Positions 49,029 through 59,083 of a stretch of DNA of 64,000 bases are shown one piece after another. Position 1 is the stretch's first letter. Every line of letters begins with the position of its first letter. A program made the position numbers and the translations under genes. Source of the stretch: JAGQVA01 sp033764335 (GTDB taxonomy: Bacteria > Bacteroidota > Bacteroidia > J057); assembly GCA_033764335.1 (NCBI GenBank), contig JANRJC010000014.1, positions 124,001 to 188,000 of the forward strand, given 5' to 3'. A model generated the notes under the pieces. That model worked only from the letters and a program-made list of their open reading frames with translations, had not been told where the DNA came from and did not search any database.

Positions 49029-49615
49029 CTTTACCTCACAAGGAACGAAGACTTAAAGACATCGAAACGCTTAAAGGAAAGGTACTTCAAGCGGCTCGCG
49101 ACCTCGCGGTAAAAGAAGGTTGGTCGGGAGTGTCTATCCGTGAAATTGGGAAAATCGTCCAATACACTTCTCCGGTTATTTATGAGCATTTCAAAAATAA
49201 GGAAGCAATCCTCATCGAACTGGAGGAAATGGGGTTTCGTGAATTGAGAACTACGCTCATGGAAGCGCGCACCCGATCTTCTCAACCAACTACTCAACTC
49301 GAAGACATTTCCGCCGCTTTCTGGGATTGGGCATTCTACAACGCCGAACTTTACCAGGTAATGTTTAACCTCGAAGGTATTCACTGCTCGCCCACCAACC
49401 CTAACGCTCTTAAAGAGGCCACTACGCCTGTGATCGAGATCCTTAAACAAATCAATCTCTTTTCCGGCGAACTCGACGAACTCTTCTTCCACTGGTGGGC
49501 CATCGTACATGGACATATCAGCCTCGTCATGTCGGGACAAATCAAAGGCATGGATACCCGAATCCGAAAATACATGATCAGTGCCGTACAACGGTTTACA
49601 AAAAGCATTTCCTGA
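49025..49615 (+). CDS. TetR-family transcriptional regulator 1
   Basis: The 196-residue protein has a TetR N-terminal helix-turn-helix (about 14-60: VLQAARDLAVKEGWSGVSIREIGKIVQYTSPVIYEHFKNKEAIL in outline) and a helical ligand-binding C-terminus with no recognisable ligand motif (FFHWWAIVHGHISLVMSGQI near 160). It lies upstream of the second TetR gene and the efflux operon, so it may regulate one or both, but it has its own promoter and 117 bp follow its stop. The gene starts with ATG 49025, inside the overlap with the hydrolase remnant frame. Confidence 0.9.
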   Translation: MTLPHKERRLKDIETLKGKVLQAARDLAVKEGWSGVSIREIGKIVQYTSPVIYEHFKNKEAILIELEEMGFRELRTTLMEARTRSSQPTTQLEDISAAFWDWAFYNAELYQVMFNLEGIHCSPTNPNALKEATTPVIEILKQINLFSGELDELFFHWWAIVHGHISLVMSGQIKGMDTRIRKYMISAVQRFTKSIS

Positions 49616-49681
49616 TACCCTCTTTTTTTTTCTTTTTTTGCTAAACCTTTTAGAACCTTTTTCGTTTTTAGGTTGGAAACT

Positions 49682-49711
49682 TTGAATACACCCAGAGTTT
49701 CCGTAGTTTTG
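49682..49711 (+). promoter_or_regulatory. promoter of the efflux operon
   Basis: TTG at 49682-49684, 19 bp, then TAGTTTTG at 49704-49711: an exact Bacteroidota promoter. It drives the second TetR gene at 49733 and probably the three efflux genes after it. Confidence 0.85.
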
Positions 49712-49715
49712 CGAC

Positions 49716-49728
49716 CCTAAATTTTAGG
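49716..49728 (+). promoter_or_regulatory. candidate TetR operator
   Basis: CCTAAATTTTAGG is a perfect inverted repeat (CCTAAA, T, TTTAGG) placed over the expected transcription start of the promoter at 49682-49711. TTTTTAGGTT at about 49667-49676 resembles one arm and may be a second half-site. The position fits repression by the TetR protein encoded just downstream. Confidence 0.5.
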
Positions 49729-49732
49729 TTAC

Positions 49733-50374
49733 ATGGAAATCCGCGACCGTATTCTGGCACGGGCGACACAGCTTTTTTTGCAAAAAGGAGTCAAAAGCAT
49801 CTCAATGGATGAGATCGCCGCTGATTTGGGTATTTCCAAAAAAACCATTTACCTCTATTTCGCTACCAAAGCCGCACTGGTATATGAAATCAGTCAGGAA
49901 TATTTCCGCCAGGAAAAAGCCATGATGGATGAAATTGCTAAACAGGCGGTCAATGCATTGGATGAACTTTCAAAGGTCGTCAACTGGTCCCTGCGTTTTA
50001 TCCGCAATGTCCACCCCAGTGTCGTATATGACATTCAGAAGTATTACCCTCACGCCTGGGCACTTTTTGACGAATACAAAACTCATTTCGTACTTACCAA
50101 ACTTAGCGAAAATTTGGAACGAGGGATTTCCGAAGGTTATTACCGCAAAGAAATCAATGTCGAAATGGTCGCCCGCATGCGGCTTTCCCAAATTGATGCC
50201 TGCCTGAATCCTCAGTATTTCCCCTCCGGAAAGTTTGACTTCATGGAACTCCAGGTTCAAATGTTGGAAGTGTATATGAATGGAATTGTTACCGAAAAAG
50301 GCAGGGAGTTTCTTGCCAACTTTCCTACTTCGTCTGAACTCTTTAAACCGAATCAACCACTTACTCATCAATAA
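49733..50374 (+). CDS. TetR-family transcriptional regulator 2 (efflux operon)
   Basis: The 213-residue protein has a TetR helix-turn-helix at about 8-52 (RATQLFLQKGVKSISMDEIAADLGISKKTIYLYFATKAAL in outline) and a helical C-terminal domain. The outer-membrane efflux gene starts 1 bp after its stop, so it is the first gene of a four-gene operon, and its product most likely represses that operon through the palindrome at 49716-49728. The ligand is unknown. It differs clearly from the first TetR protein outside the DNA-binding helix. Confidence 0.92.
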   Translation: MEIRDRILARATQLFLQKGVKSISMDEIAADLGISKKTIYLYFATKAALVYEISQEYFRQEKAMMDEIAKQAVNALDELSKVVNWSLRFIRNVHPSVVYDIQKYYPHAWALFDEYKTHFVLTKLSENLERGISEGYYRKEINVEMVARMRLSQIDACLNPQYFPSGKFDFMELQVQMLEVYMNGIVTEKGREFLANFPTSSELFKPNQPLTHQ

Positions 50375-50375
50375 A

Positions 50376-51782
50376 ATGAAACGTATTATTACGTCCGGTC
50401 TCTTGTCTGTAATCCTGCTGGCTACTCCCGGCCTCATGGCTCAGGAGTATGCTTACACCCTTGAGGAATGTATAACCTATGCCATTGAAAACAACAAAAC
50501 GATCCAAAACGCACGTTTTGATGAATATATTTCGGCGGCAAAAGTCAAGGAAATTCTCTCTCTGGGTTATCCCCAAATTAGTGGAGCGGCTGACTTACAG
50601 TATTTTGTAGAATTACCGACTTCGATTTTGCCGGGGATCTTTAACCCCGAAACGGACCCCGTTACGGGTGAGCCGATCATTGATCCCGTAACCGGTGAAC
50701 CCGTACCCGGTGCGCCTATTCCCCTTCAATTTGGTTTTCCCTGGAATGCAAACCTGGGTTTTAGCGCCAATCAGTTGGTTTTTGACGGCACATATTTTAT
50801 TGGCTTAAAAGCCTCCAAAACTTTTGTAGAACTCGCCGAAAAAAATACCGACCGCACGAGGGAAGAAACGGCTCTTGCCGTCAGTAAGGCTTATTTTCAG
50901 GCTTTGATAGCCGGGGAACAAATGAATCTTCTCGACGCAAACATCAGCCGCGTGGAAAAACTATTCGAAGAAACCCGCGCACTGAATGAAGAAGGTTTTG
51001 TCGAAAAAATAGACGTGGATCGCCTGGAAATTAATTATACCAACCTCAAACTCGAAAAGGCGAGAATCGGAAGGTATGCCGAAATGAGCATGAACCTGCT
51101 TAAATTCCAAATGGGTTTGCCGATTCAAACCAAACTTACCCTTACCGAAACCGCCGAAGAACTCAAAGCCCGCCCCATAGCTGCACTTGAAGAGTCGGAT
51201 TTCCGGGTTGAAAACCGAGTTGAATATTCGATCTTACAAACTCAACAAATGCTGGAAAACTACAACCTGAGAAGATATCGCGCGGGATATATTCCCAGCC
51301 TGTACGCCTTCGGCTCTTATCAGTGGAATGCTCAACGCAATGAGTTTAATCTCTTCAACACCAATGAAAGCTGGTACCCCGTCAGTGTGGTCGGTCTGAA
51401 GCTCAATGTGCCTATTTTTGACGGATTTCAGAAACGCCAGCAGGTGCAACAATCTATGCTCGCGCTGAAAAAAATCGAAAACGGCTTCAGCATGCTGGAA
51501 CAATCCATCGCACTGGAAGTCAGTTCTTCCCACGCCAATCTTCTCAATGCTTACCAAACCCTTGAAACCAGCGAACAAAACAAAGAACTGGCACAAAGGG
51601 TTTACGCCGTAAGCCAGGTTAAATATAAAGAAGGTGTGGGTTCCAGCTTGGAAGTGAATGAGGCCGAAAGTCAATTAAAAATGGCGGAATCTGCTTACCT
51701 AAACGGCCTGTTTGAGTTTTTTATGGCGAAAATTGACCTACAAAAAGCTCGCGGCGAGTTCTCCCGTTTTCATAAAGAATAA
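50376..51782 (+). CDS. TolC-family outer membrane efflux protein
   Basis: The 468-residue protein has a signal peptide (MKRIITSGLLSVILLATPG, to about LMAQ) and two outer-membrane-factor repeats: YTLEECITYAIENNKTIQNARFD in outline near 26-48 and a second helical coil from about 255. It forms the outer-membrane channel for the RND pump encoded downstream. ATG 50376 follows the TetR stop after 1 bp. A Pro-rich insert (ETDPVTGEPIIDPVTGEPVPG, about 89-109) with a short duplicated PVTGEP is an oddity not common to the family. Confidence 0.92.
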   Translation: MKRIITSGLLSVILLATPGLMAQEYAYTLEECITYAIENNKTIQNARFDEYISAAKVKEILSLGYPQISGAADLQYFVELPTSILPGIFNPETDPVTGEPIIDPVTGEPVPGAPIPLQFGFPWNANLGFSANQLVFDGTYFIGLKASKTFVELAEKNTDRTREETALAVSKAYFQALIAGEQMNLLDANISRVEKLFEETRALNEEGFVEKIDVDRLEINYTNLKLEKARIGRYAEMSMNLLKFQMGLPIQTKLTLTETAEELKARPIAALEESDFRVENRVEYSILQTQQMLENYNLRRYRAGYIPSLYAFGSYQWNAQRNEFNLFNTNESWYPVSVVGLKLNVPIFDGFQKRQQVQQSMLALKKIENGFSMLEQSIALEVSSSHANLLNAYQTLETSEQNKELAQRVYAVSQVKYKEGVGSSLEVNEAESQLKMAESAYLNGLFEFFMAKIDLQKARGEFSRFHKE

Positions 51783-51820
51783 TTAATACTACCCGTTTAT
51801 ACACAGTCAAAAGAAAATCA

Positions 51821-52990
51821 ATGAAATCTGTTTATTTAATTCTGTCCTCCCTCCTGATTCTGGCCATCAACCCTGGATGTGGAGAAAAAGTTCCGCAAAC
51901 GCTGGAAGAGAAAAAAGCGGCTCTAACCGAAAAAAAACAGCTACTGAAAGACCTTAGCCGCGAGGTAACACAACTGGAAGAAGAAGTTGCCAAACTTGAC
52001 CCCGTGATGCGTGCCGAAGCCCGAAAAGCGCCGGTGAGCACCCTTAGCGTCACTACCTCAGATTTTAAACATTATGTGGAAGTTCAAGGCCAAGTGGAGG
52101 CCAATAAAAATGTTCTGGTAAGTCCCCAGACACCCGGCACCATTATTAAAATCAATGTAAAAGAAGGCCAATCCGTATCGGCAGGAACGGTCCTTGCGCA
52201 GATTGACGACGCTATCATGCGCAGCGGTATTCAGGAAATGGAAACTTCGCTGGAACTGGCGAATATCATGTTCAACAAACAGAAAAATCTCTGGGAACAA
52301 CAGATCGGCACCGAAGTACAATATCTCACCGCCAAAAACCAGAAGGAAGCACTTGAACGGAGAATCGAAACGATGAAAGAACAGCTAGAACTTAGCAAAA
52401 TCAAGTCTCCGATCTCCGGTACGGTGGATGAAATTATGCCGAAGGTGGGTGAAACTGTTTCTCCGGGTTTTCCGGCCTTCCGGGTAATCAACCCCAATGA
52501 CTTGAGCCTGAAAGCTCAACTTTCGGAGTCGTATATTCCTTACATCAAACGCGGAGATTTGGTAAAAATTACCTTCCCCGCACTTGAAAAAACCATTGAT
52601 GCAAAAGTAACCGTGGTGGGCCAGTTCATTAACCCCAATGACCGCACCTTCCCCATTGAGGTACAACTGCCAAACAACCCCATGCTGAAAGCCAATATGT
52701 TTGGGGCAATGTCTATCAATGACCGCACCTTAAAAAGTGTGGTAACCATCCCTACAAGTGTGATTCAACAATCGGAGGAAAGCGACTATGTGTTTATTGC
52801 TAGTGAAAAAGAAGGTAAATGGATTGCCACCCGCACCAATATCAAAACTGGGCTTAGCTACAACGGCCAAGTCGAAGTAATCGAGGGCCTCTCAACCGGT
52901 CAGCAACTGGTCGTGATGGGATATAAAAACCTGAGCGACGGACAGGAAATCATCATTAATGAAACACAGGCATTAGCCGGGACTAAATAG
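51821..52990 (+). CDS. RND efflux periplasmic adaptor (HlyD/AcrA family lipoprotein)
   Basis: The 389-residue protein has a signal sequence with a lipobox ending NPGC (about Cys20), an N-terminal coiled coil rich in Lys and Glu (about 30-60), then the adaptor core: lipoyl-like VEVQGQVEANKNVLVSPQTPGTI near 90, KEGQSVSAGTVLAQID near 118, a helical hairpin (about 130-190) and LSKIKSPISGTVD near 190. It links the inner-membrane pump to the TolC-like channel. The extra coiled coil before the lipoyl half is not in AcrA and may shape the complex. It lies 38 bp after the outer membrane gene. Confidence 0.92.
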   Translation: MKSVYLILSSLLILAINPGCGEKVPQTLEEKKAALTEKKQLLKDLSREVTQLEEEVAKLDPVMRAEARKAPVSTLSVTTSDFKHYVEVQGQVEANKNVLVSPQTPGTIIKINVKEGQSVSAGTVLAQIDDAIMRSGIQEMETSLELANIMFNKQKNLWEQQIGTEVQYLTAKNQKEALERRIETMKEQLELSKIKSPISGTVDEIMPKVGETVSPGFPAFRVINPNDLSLKAQLSESYIPYIKRGDLVKITFPALEKTIDAKVTVVGQFINPNDRTFPIEVQLPNNPMLKANMFGAMSINDRTLKSVVTIPTSVIQQSEESDYVFIASEKEGKWIATRTNIKTGLSYNGQVEVIEGLSTGQQLVVMGYKNLSDGQEIIINETQALAGTK

Positions 52991-53013
52991 CAATACCCTG
53001 AAAACCTCCACTT

Positions 53014-56000
53014 ATGAAAAATAATTTTAGAGAATTTATCCCGTCAAGCTGGGCAATAGATAACCGTGTTGCTATTTTTATTCTTACCGCAATAATTACA
53101 GCAGCCGGATTAATTTCTTATCAGCTATTGCCCAAAGAAAATTTTCCCGAAATTCAATGGCCGGTTATATTCGTTTCCACGCCTTACCCCGGCACCTCTG
53201 CTGGCGATATCGAAAACCTGGTAAGCCGGAAAATTGAAAAAGAACTCAAAGGCCTTGAAGGAATTAAGGAAATCAACAGTACTTCGATTCAGGATTTTTC
53301 CAGCGTTTTTGTCGAGTTTGAAACCGACGTTGACCTGGCCGAAGCCAAACGTGAAGTACAGGAGGCCGTCAACCGGGTTAAAGGGGAATTGCCCAATGAC
53401 CTCCCCGGTGACCCACAGGTAATTGACATCAATCTCTCGGAGATACCGATCATGTTTCTGAATGTCTCAGGACCTTATGACAATGTTACCCTTAAACGTT
53501 ATTCGGAAGAACTTCAGGATGAAATCGAAAAACTGAAAGAAATCCTACGGGTGGACATCGTGGGCGCGCCGGAAAAAGAGATTCAGATCAATGTGGATCT
53601 GTTTAAAGCAGAAGCTGCCAGTGTTACCATGAGCGATATTGAGCAAACGATCCGTGGCGAAAATATCATTGTCTCTGGAGGCGAACTGGACATTGATCAG
53701 CAAAAAGTGTCGGTTCGGATTAACGGAGAATTTAAATCTATCGAGGAAATCCGCAACATCGTCGTTCGATCCGGCAAAGGAAATATTGTCTATCTCCGCG
53801 ACGTGGCAAATGTTGTGGACGGGTTTAAAGAAAAAGATAGTTATGCTCGTCTCAACGGCCAGCCGGTGTTGACGCTAAACATCATCAAAAAAGCGGGTGA
53901 AAACCTCGTGGACGCCGCCGATCAAATTAAAGTCATTACGGCGGAAATGAAGGAAAAACGGTTTCCCGAAAACTTGACCATTACCCTTTCTGCGGATCAG
54001 TCTCAACTCACCCGCAATACCCTCGGAGAACTCACCAATACCATTATCATCGGGTTTATCCTCGTGACAGTGGTACTTATGTTTTTTATGGGTCTTCGGG
54101 ACTCTTTGTTTGTGGGTTTGGCAATACCGCTTTCCTCCTTTATTGCCTTTGCGATTCTTCCGGCACTGGGATACACGATGAATCTGGTTGTGCTTTTTTC
54201 TTTTATCCTCGCATTGGGTATTGTGGTGGACAATGCCATTGTGGTAATAGAAAACACCTACCGGATGTTTACCGAAGAAAACTTACCCATTGTAACCGCC
54301 GCCAAAAAAGCGGCGGGTGAGGTAATCGGGCCGGTGTTTTCAGGAACACTTACCACAGTATGTCCGTTTTTACCCCTACTTTTCTGGAAAGGCCCAGTGG
54401 GCGAGTTTATGGGTTTTATGCCCGTAGTAATGATCATTACGCTGTTTGCTTCATTGTTTGTAGCATACATTATCAACCCCGTATTTGCCGTTACTTTTAT
54501 GAAAAGAAGTGCGGAAAATGAGGGGATTAACCACAAACAAATCTGGTTATACACCGGTCTGACCCTTGTGAGTGGAATCATCTTACGGGTAGCAGGAGCA
54601 GTTTCTTTTGGGAACTTTATGTTTTTTATGACGGCTTTTGTCCTCCTGCACAACTACGTATTGGTATTTGTTATTAAATGGTTTCAAGGCAAGGTACTTC
54701 CTGCCATCAAAAACTTTTATCGCCAAACGCTTCGCTGGTCGTTGGATCATACCCGTTTTGTGGTTTTTGCCACTATCGCTTTTCTGGTATTAACCATGGT
54801 TTTTGTTAGCAGTGCAAAAATTAAGTATATCCAGTTCCCCCCTACAGATCCCAACTTCGCTTATGTATTTAATGAACTTCCCAGTGGAACGGATATTGAA
54901 GTAACTGACTCTATCACTCGTATTTTGGAAGAACGTGTCTATGAAGTAATCGGCAAAGATAATCCCATGATCCGGTCCGTAATTACCAACGTAGCTATCG
55001 GTGCGGGTGATCCCAACTCTTTTGATCAAAGCACCTCTAAAACCCACAAAAGCAAAATTACCGTGGAGTTTGTAGGGGTAAAAGAACGAAATGGAGCATC
55101 TACGCAAGAAATTTTGGACAAAATAAGAGCTAACACCACCGGAATACCGGGCACAAAAATCACCGTAGAGCAGGATCAAAATGGCCCTCCCGGCAGCGCT
55201 CCCATCGAGGTTCAAGTAACTTCCGAAGACTTTGCTTTTATGATGGATGTGAGTGAAGATTTATTTGCCTATCTGGATTCTCTCAGCAATGCCGGTTCGA
55301 TTGCCGGGCTGGAACGGATTAAATGGGATGTGGATGAAAAACGTCCCGAACTCATCATCAATATCAACCGCGAAAAAGCCCGTGAACTGGGTTTGAGCAG
55401 CGGTCAGATTGGGATGGAACTCCGCACCGCCATCTTCGGAAAAGAAATCTCCAATTTTCGGGCAAATGAAGATGAGTTTAAGATTTTACTTCGCCTCGAT
55501 GAAAAATACCGGGAAGAGATTTCTACGCTACTAAACATGCGGATTACTTATATGGATATGGCAACCGGTCGTTTCCGCTCCGTGCCGATTTCTTCGGTGG
55601 CTGATTTTAGTTATTCGTCCAACTATGGAGGCATCAACCGTACAGACCTCAAAAAATCGGTACGTATCACATCTAATGTCCTTAGCGAATACAATGTAAA
55701 CGACGTTTTTAACGAAGTGGACTATGCCGTCCAAGAGTTTGTTAAACAAGACCGAAAAATGAAAGAAGTGGACATCACCGTTGGCGGGCAAACAGAAGAC
55801 ATGGCCGAAGAGGGAGCTTTCCTCGGCGGTGCGTTTGCAGCGGCGATCCTCCTGATATTTCTAATCCTGGTCACACAGTTTAACTCCCTGAGCAGTGTTT
55901 TGATCATCATGAGTCAGGTTTTATTGAGCATTGTGGGAGTATTCTTGGGGCACGCCGTCATCGGAATGGATTTTTCCGTGGTATTGTCAGGAGTAGGAAT

Positions 56001-56442
56001 CGTAACCCTGGCCGGAATTGTGGTGAACAACGGGATTATCCTTCTGGACTTTTTCAATCAGCAGATTGCGAAGGGCGTTCCGCTTAAGGAAGCGATTATC
56101 GAGGGAGGGGCTATTCGTTTTACCCCGGTATTCCTTACCGCTTCCTCCACGGTTCTGGGACTTGTGCCACTTGCTATCTCGCTGAATATTAATTTTGGAA
56201 CCCTGCTTTCCGATTTTGATCCTCAGATATTTTTCGGCGGAGACAGCGCGTCCTTCTGGGAGCCATTTAGTTGGTCTATCATTTTCGGGCTTACTTTTGC
56301 AACAGTCGTAACCCTTGTAATTGTCCCGGTTTTATTTTATATGATGACAAACTTTGAGGCTTCGGTCGCTCGCAGACTTCGGCTGAATGTTCATGAAACC
56401 CCTACGGAAGTTCTTCCAGAACCCGAGGTGGTGAAAGAATAA
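53014..56442 (+). CDS. RND-family efflux transporter (inner membrane pump)
   Basis: The 1142-residue protein has the duplicated RND layout: a first helix (about 18-35), a large periplasmic loop, a block of helices (about 345-520 with GLRDSLFVGLAIPLSSFIAF and LALGIVVDNAIVVIEN, holding the conserved proton-relay Asp), a second periplasmic loop, and a second helix block (about 930-1110, FVTASSTVLGLVPLA). The start of the first loop (PKENFPEIQWPVIFVSTPYPGTS) is typical of the AcrB-like family. It is about 100 residues longer than AcrB, with an insert near 495-560. Substrates are unknown. The terminator at 56470-56511 ends the operon. Confidence 0.95.
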   Translation: MKNNFREFIPSSWAIDNRVAIFILTAIITAAGLISYQLLPKENFPEIQWPVIFVSTPYPGTSAGDIENLVSRKIEKELKGLEGIKEINSTSIQDFSSVFVEFETDVDLAEAKREVQEAVNRVKGELPNDLPGDPQVIDINLSEIPIMFLNVSGPYDNVTLKRYSEELQDEIEKLKEILRVDIVGAPEKEIQINVDLFKAEAASVTMSDIEQTIRGENIIVSGGELDIDQQKVSVRINGEFKSIEEIRNIVVRSGKGNIVYLRDVANVVDGFKEKDSYARLNGQPVLTLNIIKKAGENLVDAADQIKVITAEMKEKRFPENLTITLSADQSQLTRNTLGELTNTIIIGFILVTVVLMFFMGLRDSLFVGLAIPLSSFIAFAILPALGYTMNLVVLFSFILALGIVVDNAIVVIENTYRMFTEENLPIVTAAKKAAGEVIGPVFSGTLTTVCPFLPLLFWKGPVGEFMGFMPVVMIITLFASLFVAYIINPVFAVTFMKRSAENEGINHKQIWLYTGLTLVSGIILRVAGAVSFGNFMFFMTAFVLLHNYVLVFVIKWFQGKVLPAIKNFYRQTLRWSLDHTRFVVFATIAFLVLTMVFVSSAKIKYIQFPPTDPNFAYVFNELPSGTDIEVTDSITRILEERVYEVIGKDNPMIRSVITNVAIGAGDPNSFDQSTSKTHKSKITVEFVGVKERNGASTQEILDKIRANTTGIPGTKITVEQDQNGPPGSAPIEVQVTSEDFAFMMDVSEDLFAYLDSLSNAGSIAGLERIKWDVDEKRPELIININREKARELGLSSGQIGMELRTAIFGKEISNFRANEDEFKILLRLDEKYREEISTLLNMRITYMDMATGRFRSVPISSVADFSYSSNYGGINRTDLKKSVRITSNVLSEYNVNDVFNEVDYAVQEFVKQDRKMKEVDITVGGQTEDMAEEGAFLGGAFAAAILLIFLILVTQFNSLSSVLIIMSQVLLSIVGVFLGHAVIGMDFSVVLSGVGIVTLAGIVVNNGIILLDFFNQQIAKGVPLKEAIIEGGAIRFTPVFLTASSTVLGLVPLAISLNINFGTLLSDFDPQIFFGGDSASFWEPFSWSIIFGLTFATVVTLVIVPVLFYMMTNFEASVARRLRLNVHETPTEVLPEPEVVKE

Positions 56443-56469
56443 ACTCACCGAGTTCTGCCTCAGTCTGCG

Positions 56470-56511
56470 TACAAAATCCTGCTTTGGCTTCGTGCTAAAG
56501 CAGGATTTTGT
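56470..56511 (+). terminator. intrinsic terminator of the efflux operon
   Basis: ACAAAATCCTGCTTT at 56470-56484 pairs with AAAGCAGGATTTTGT at 56496-56510, a 15-bp perfect stem around an 11-base loop. There is no long U-run outside the stem, but the stem itself ends in ATTTTGT. It lies 28 bp after the pump stop. Confidence 0.75.
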
Positions 56512-56546
56512 GTATATTCGAAAACTCATACCTAACCTTAGCCCTT

Positions 56547-59045
56547 ATGTTCAGCAAGTCTGTTGGTATTTTTGTTTTTCTCATCCTCGGTTTATTAATC
56601 GAAAGTCGCCTCTTTGCTCAAGCTCCGCTGCCTGCCAAAAACAGCGCGGAAATCCATCATTCCCTCCAAAAACTTCAAACACTGGGAAGTGTCATGTATA
56701 TCGCCGCTCACCCAGATGATGAAAACACCCGCCTCCTCGCTTACTTTGCAGGAGAAAGAGGGTACCGGACAGCGTACCTTTCCATGACACGGGGCGATGG
56801 TGGCCAAAATTCTATTGGCGAGGAAGTAGGGCCGCACTTGGGCATTCTCCGCACACAGGAGTTACTCGCCGCCCGAAGAATAGACGGTGCCGAACAAATG
56901 TTCACCCGCGCCTACGACTTTGGCTATTCGAAAACGCCGGAGGAAACTTTCAAAATCTGGGGGAAAGATAAAATCCTTGCCGATGTGGTATGGGCAATCC
57001 GCAAATTTCAGCCGGATGTGATCATCACCCGCTTTCCCGGCCCGGAAAAAGGCGGCGGCGGCCACGGGCATCATACCGCATCAGCCATGCTCGCACAAGA
57101 GGCATTTGACAAAGCTGCAGACCCCAACGTTTTCCCCGAACAACTCAAATACGTACCGGTCTGGCAACCCAAACGCCTGCTCTGGAATACCTGGATGCCC
57201 GGCCAACGTCAGGACTTTGACTACTCGCATACCCTCACCCTCAACGTGGACACCTACAATCCGCTGCTGGGAAGAGGATTTGGGGAAATTGCCGCCGAAG
57301 CACGAAGTATGCACAAATGTCAGGACTTTGGCGTTGCACGCTGGCGAGGAGAGATTTTGGAATACCTCCAGCACGAAAAAGGCGAAGAAGCCAAAACCGA
57401 TGTTTTTGAAGGAGTAATCACCTCCTGGGATCGAATCGGCGAAACCAAAACCGGAAAACTCATTGAACAAATTTATCAGGACTACAAACCCGCCAACCCC
57501 GCCGCAAGTATTCCCGGACTCCTAAAAGTGTGGAAACTCCTCGAAGGAAAACAAGGTTATTGGTACGAACAGAAAAGAAAAGAATTGCAAAAAATCATCG
57601 TTTACTGCGCCGGTATCTGGATGGAAGTAAATAGCCTTGAACCGCTGACTGCTCCCGGGGACAGCGCCCGACTCACCGCACAGATTATCAAACGATCCGA
57701 AGCCCTGGTAGAACTCACCGGGATTGAATACGGTTATCCCGGCGTTTCTCTTTCCCTTAATCAGCCTTTAAAAAATGACCATAAACTGCTTTCTTTTGAA
57801 AAACGTTTTCTTATCCAAAACCTCCCTGCCAGCCAACATTACTGGTTAAAAGAAACCATGGGAAAAGGCTCTTTTCAGGTCAGCGACCCCTTGCTGATTG
57901 GTTTACCCGAAACACCTCCCGCACTCACCGCTACCTGGAAATTGAAGTTTGAAGAGGTAGAAATAGCAGTAGAACTTCCAGTTATTCATAAATATGTAGA
58001 TCGCTCCGAAGGAGAACTTTACCGACCCTTTATCATTGCCCCGCCCGTAACCGTCAATATCCCCGACGCCGTTTATCTCTTTACGGGAAACGAGGAAAAA
58101 GAAATCAAAATGACGGTGCGCTCTTTCCTTCCCCAGGGGAATGCCCGACTGAAAATAATTGTTCCGGAAGGGTGGGAAGTTTTTCCGGCAGAAATAAACA
58201 TTCAACTCGAAGGAAAAGGAACCGAACAAATCATTTCCACCCAAATTACCCCTTCTCAAAATCCCCAAAATGGCACGCTAAAAGTGGTTGCCGAAGTGGG
58301 AAATTTTAGCGGATCATTTAGCACCCGTACCATTGCCTACGACCATATCCCGGTACAAATGGTTTTTGATCCTGCCGAAACCAAACTCGTAAGGGTAAAC
58401 CTTGAAAAAAGAGGCGATTATATCGGCTACATCATGGGAGCCGAAGACGAAGTATCCTTTGGGCTGGAGCAAATTGGCTACAAAGTGGATCTACTCGAAG
58501 ACGATAAAATACGCACCGAAAATCTGCGAAAATACGATGCCGTCATTGCCGGAAACCGTGCCTACTATCGGCGGAGCCGAATGCCCTTCCACCGCGAACA
58601 AATCCTCGAATACGTACGCGAAGGAGGGACTTACATTGTTCAATACAACAAAAACTTTGAAATACCCAAAGGCGAACAGCCCGGCCCCTACCCTCTTTCC
58701 CTCTCACGGGAAAGAGTTACGGATGAGGATTCGGAGATAAAATTCCTGACGCCCGATCATCCCATTCTGAATTTCCCCAATAAAATCACCGCAGCAGATT
58801 TTGAGGGCTGGATACAGGAACGTGGATTGTATTTTCCCGGAGAATGGGATGAACGTTATACCGCAGTTCTTTCCTGCCAAGATCCGGGCGAATCTCCCCA
58901 AAATGGCTCTTTACTGGTAGCCTCTTACGGAAAAGGTTATTTTATCTATACCAGCCTCGCCTGGTTCCGGGAAATACCCGCCGGTGTCCCCGGTGCCTAC
59001 CGACTTTTTGCAAACATGATTTCCATCGGGAAAGACAGTCAGTGA
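56547..59045 (+). CDS. PIG-L family deacetylase with long C-terminal region, secreted
   Basis: The 832-residue protein has a signal peptide (to about LFAQ, residue 25) and an N-terminal LmbE/PIG-L domain: IAAHPDDENTRLLAYF near 52 with the catalytic and zinc AHPDDE, SMTRGDGGQN near 80 and the third zinc His in GGGHGHHTAS near 175. The rest contains two beta-rich segments and, near 640-800, a Rossmann-like region with YDAVIAGNRAYYRRSRMPFHREQIL. PIG-L enzymes remove N-acetyl groups from GlcNAc-containing substrates. The following symporter genes suggest uptake of the sugar product. No T9SS domain is present. Confidence 0.88.
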   Translation: MFSKSVGIFVFLILGLLIESRLFAQAPLPAKNSAEIHHSLQKLQTLGSVMYIAAHPDDENTRLLAYFAGERGYRTAYLSMTRGDGGQNSIGEEVGPHLGILRTQELLAARRIDGAEQMFTRAYDFGYSKTPEETFKIWGKDKILADVVWAIRKFQPDVIITRFPGPEKGGGGHGHHTASAMLAQEAFDKAADPNVFPEQLKYVPVWQPKRLLWNTWMPGQRQDFDYSHTLTLNVDTYNPLLGRGFGEIAAEARSMHKCQDFGVARWRGEILEYLQHEKGEEAKTDVFEGVITSWDRIGETKTGKLIEQIYQDYKPANPAASIPGLLKVWKLLEGKQGYWYEQKRKELQKIIVYCAGIWMEVNSLEPLTAPGDSARLTAQIIKRSEALVELTGIEYGYPGVSLSLNQPLKNDHKLLSFEKRFLIQNLPASQHYWLKETMGKGSFQVSDPLLIGLPETPPALTATWKLKFEEVEIAVELPVIHKYVDRSEGELYRPFIIAPPVTVNIPDAVYLFTGNEEKEIKMTVRSFLPQGNARLKIIVPEGWEVFPAEINIQLEGKGTEQIISTQITPSQNPQNGTLKVVAEVGNFSGSFSTRTIAYDHIPVQMVFDPAETKLVRVNLEKRGDYIGYIMGAEDEVSFGLEQIGYKVDLLEDDKIRTENLRKYDAVIAGNRAYYRRSRMPFHREQILEYVREGGTYIVQYNKNFEIPKGEQPGPYPLSLSRERVTDEDSEIKFLTPDHPILNFPNKITAADFEGWIQERGLYFPGEWDERYTAVLSCQDPGESPQNGSLLVASYGKGYFIYTSLAWFREIPAGVPGAYRLFANMISIGKDSQ

Positions 59046-59083
59046 TAATGGTTAATGATAATTATATACCACTTGGCTCGTCA

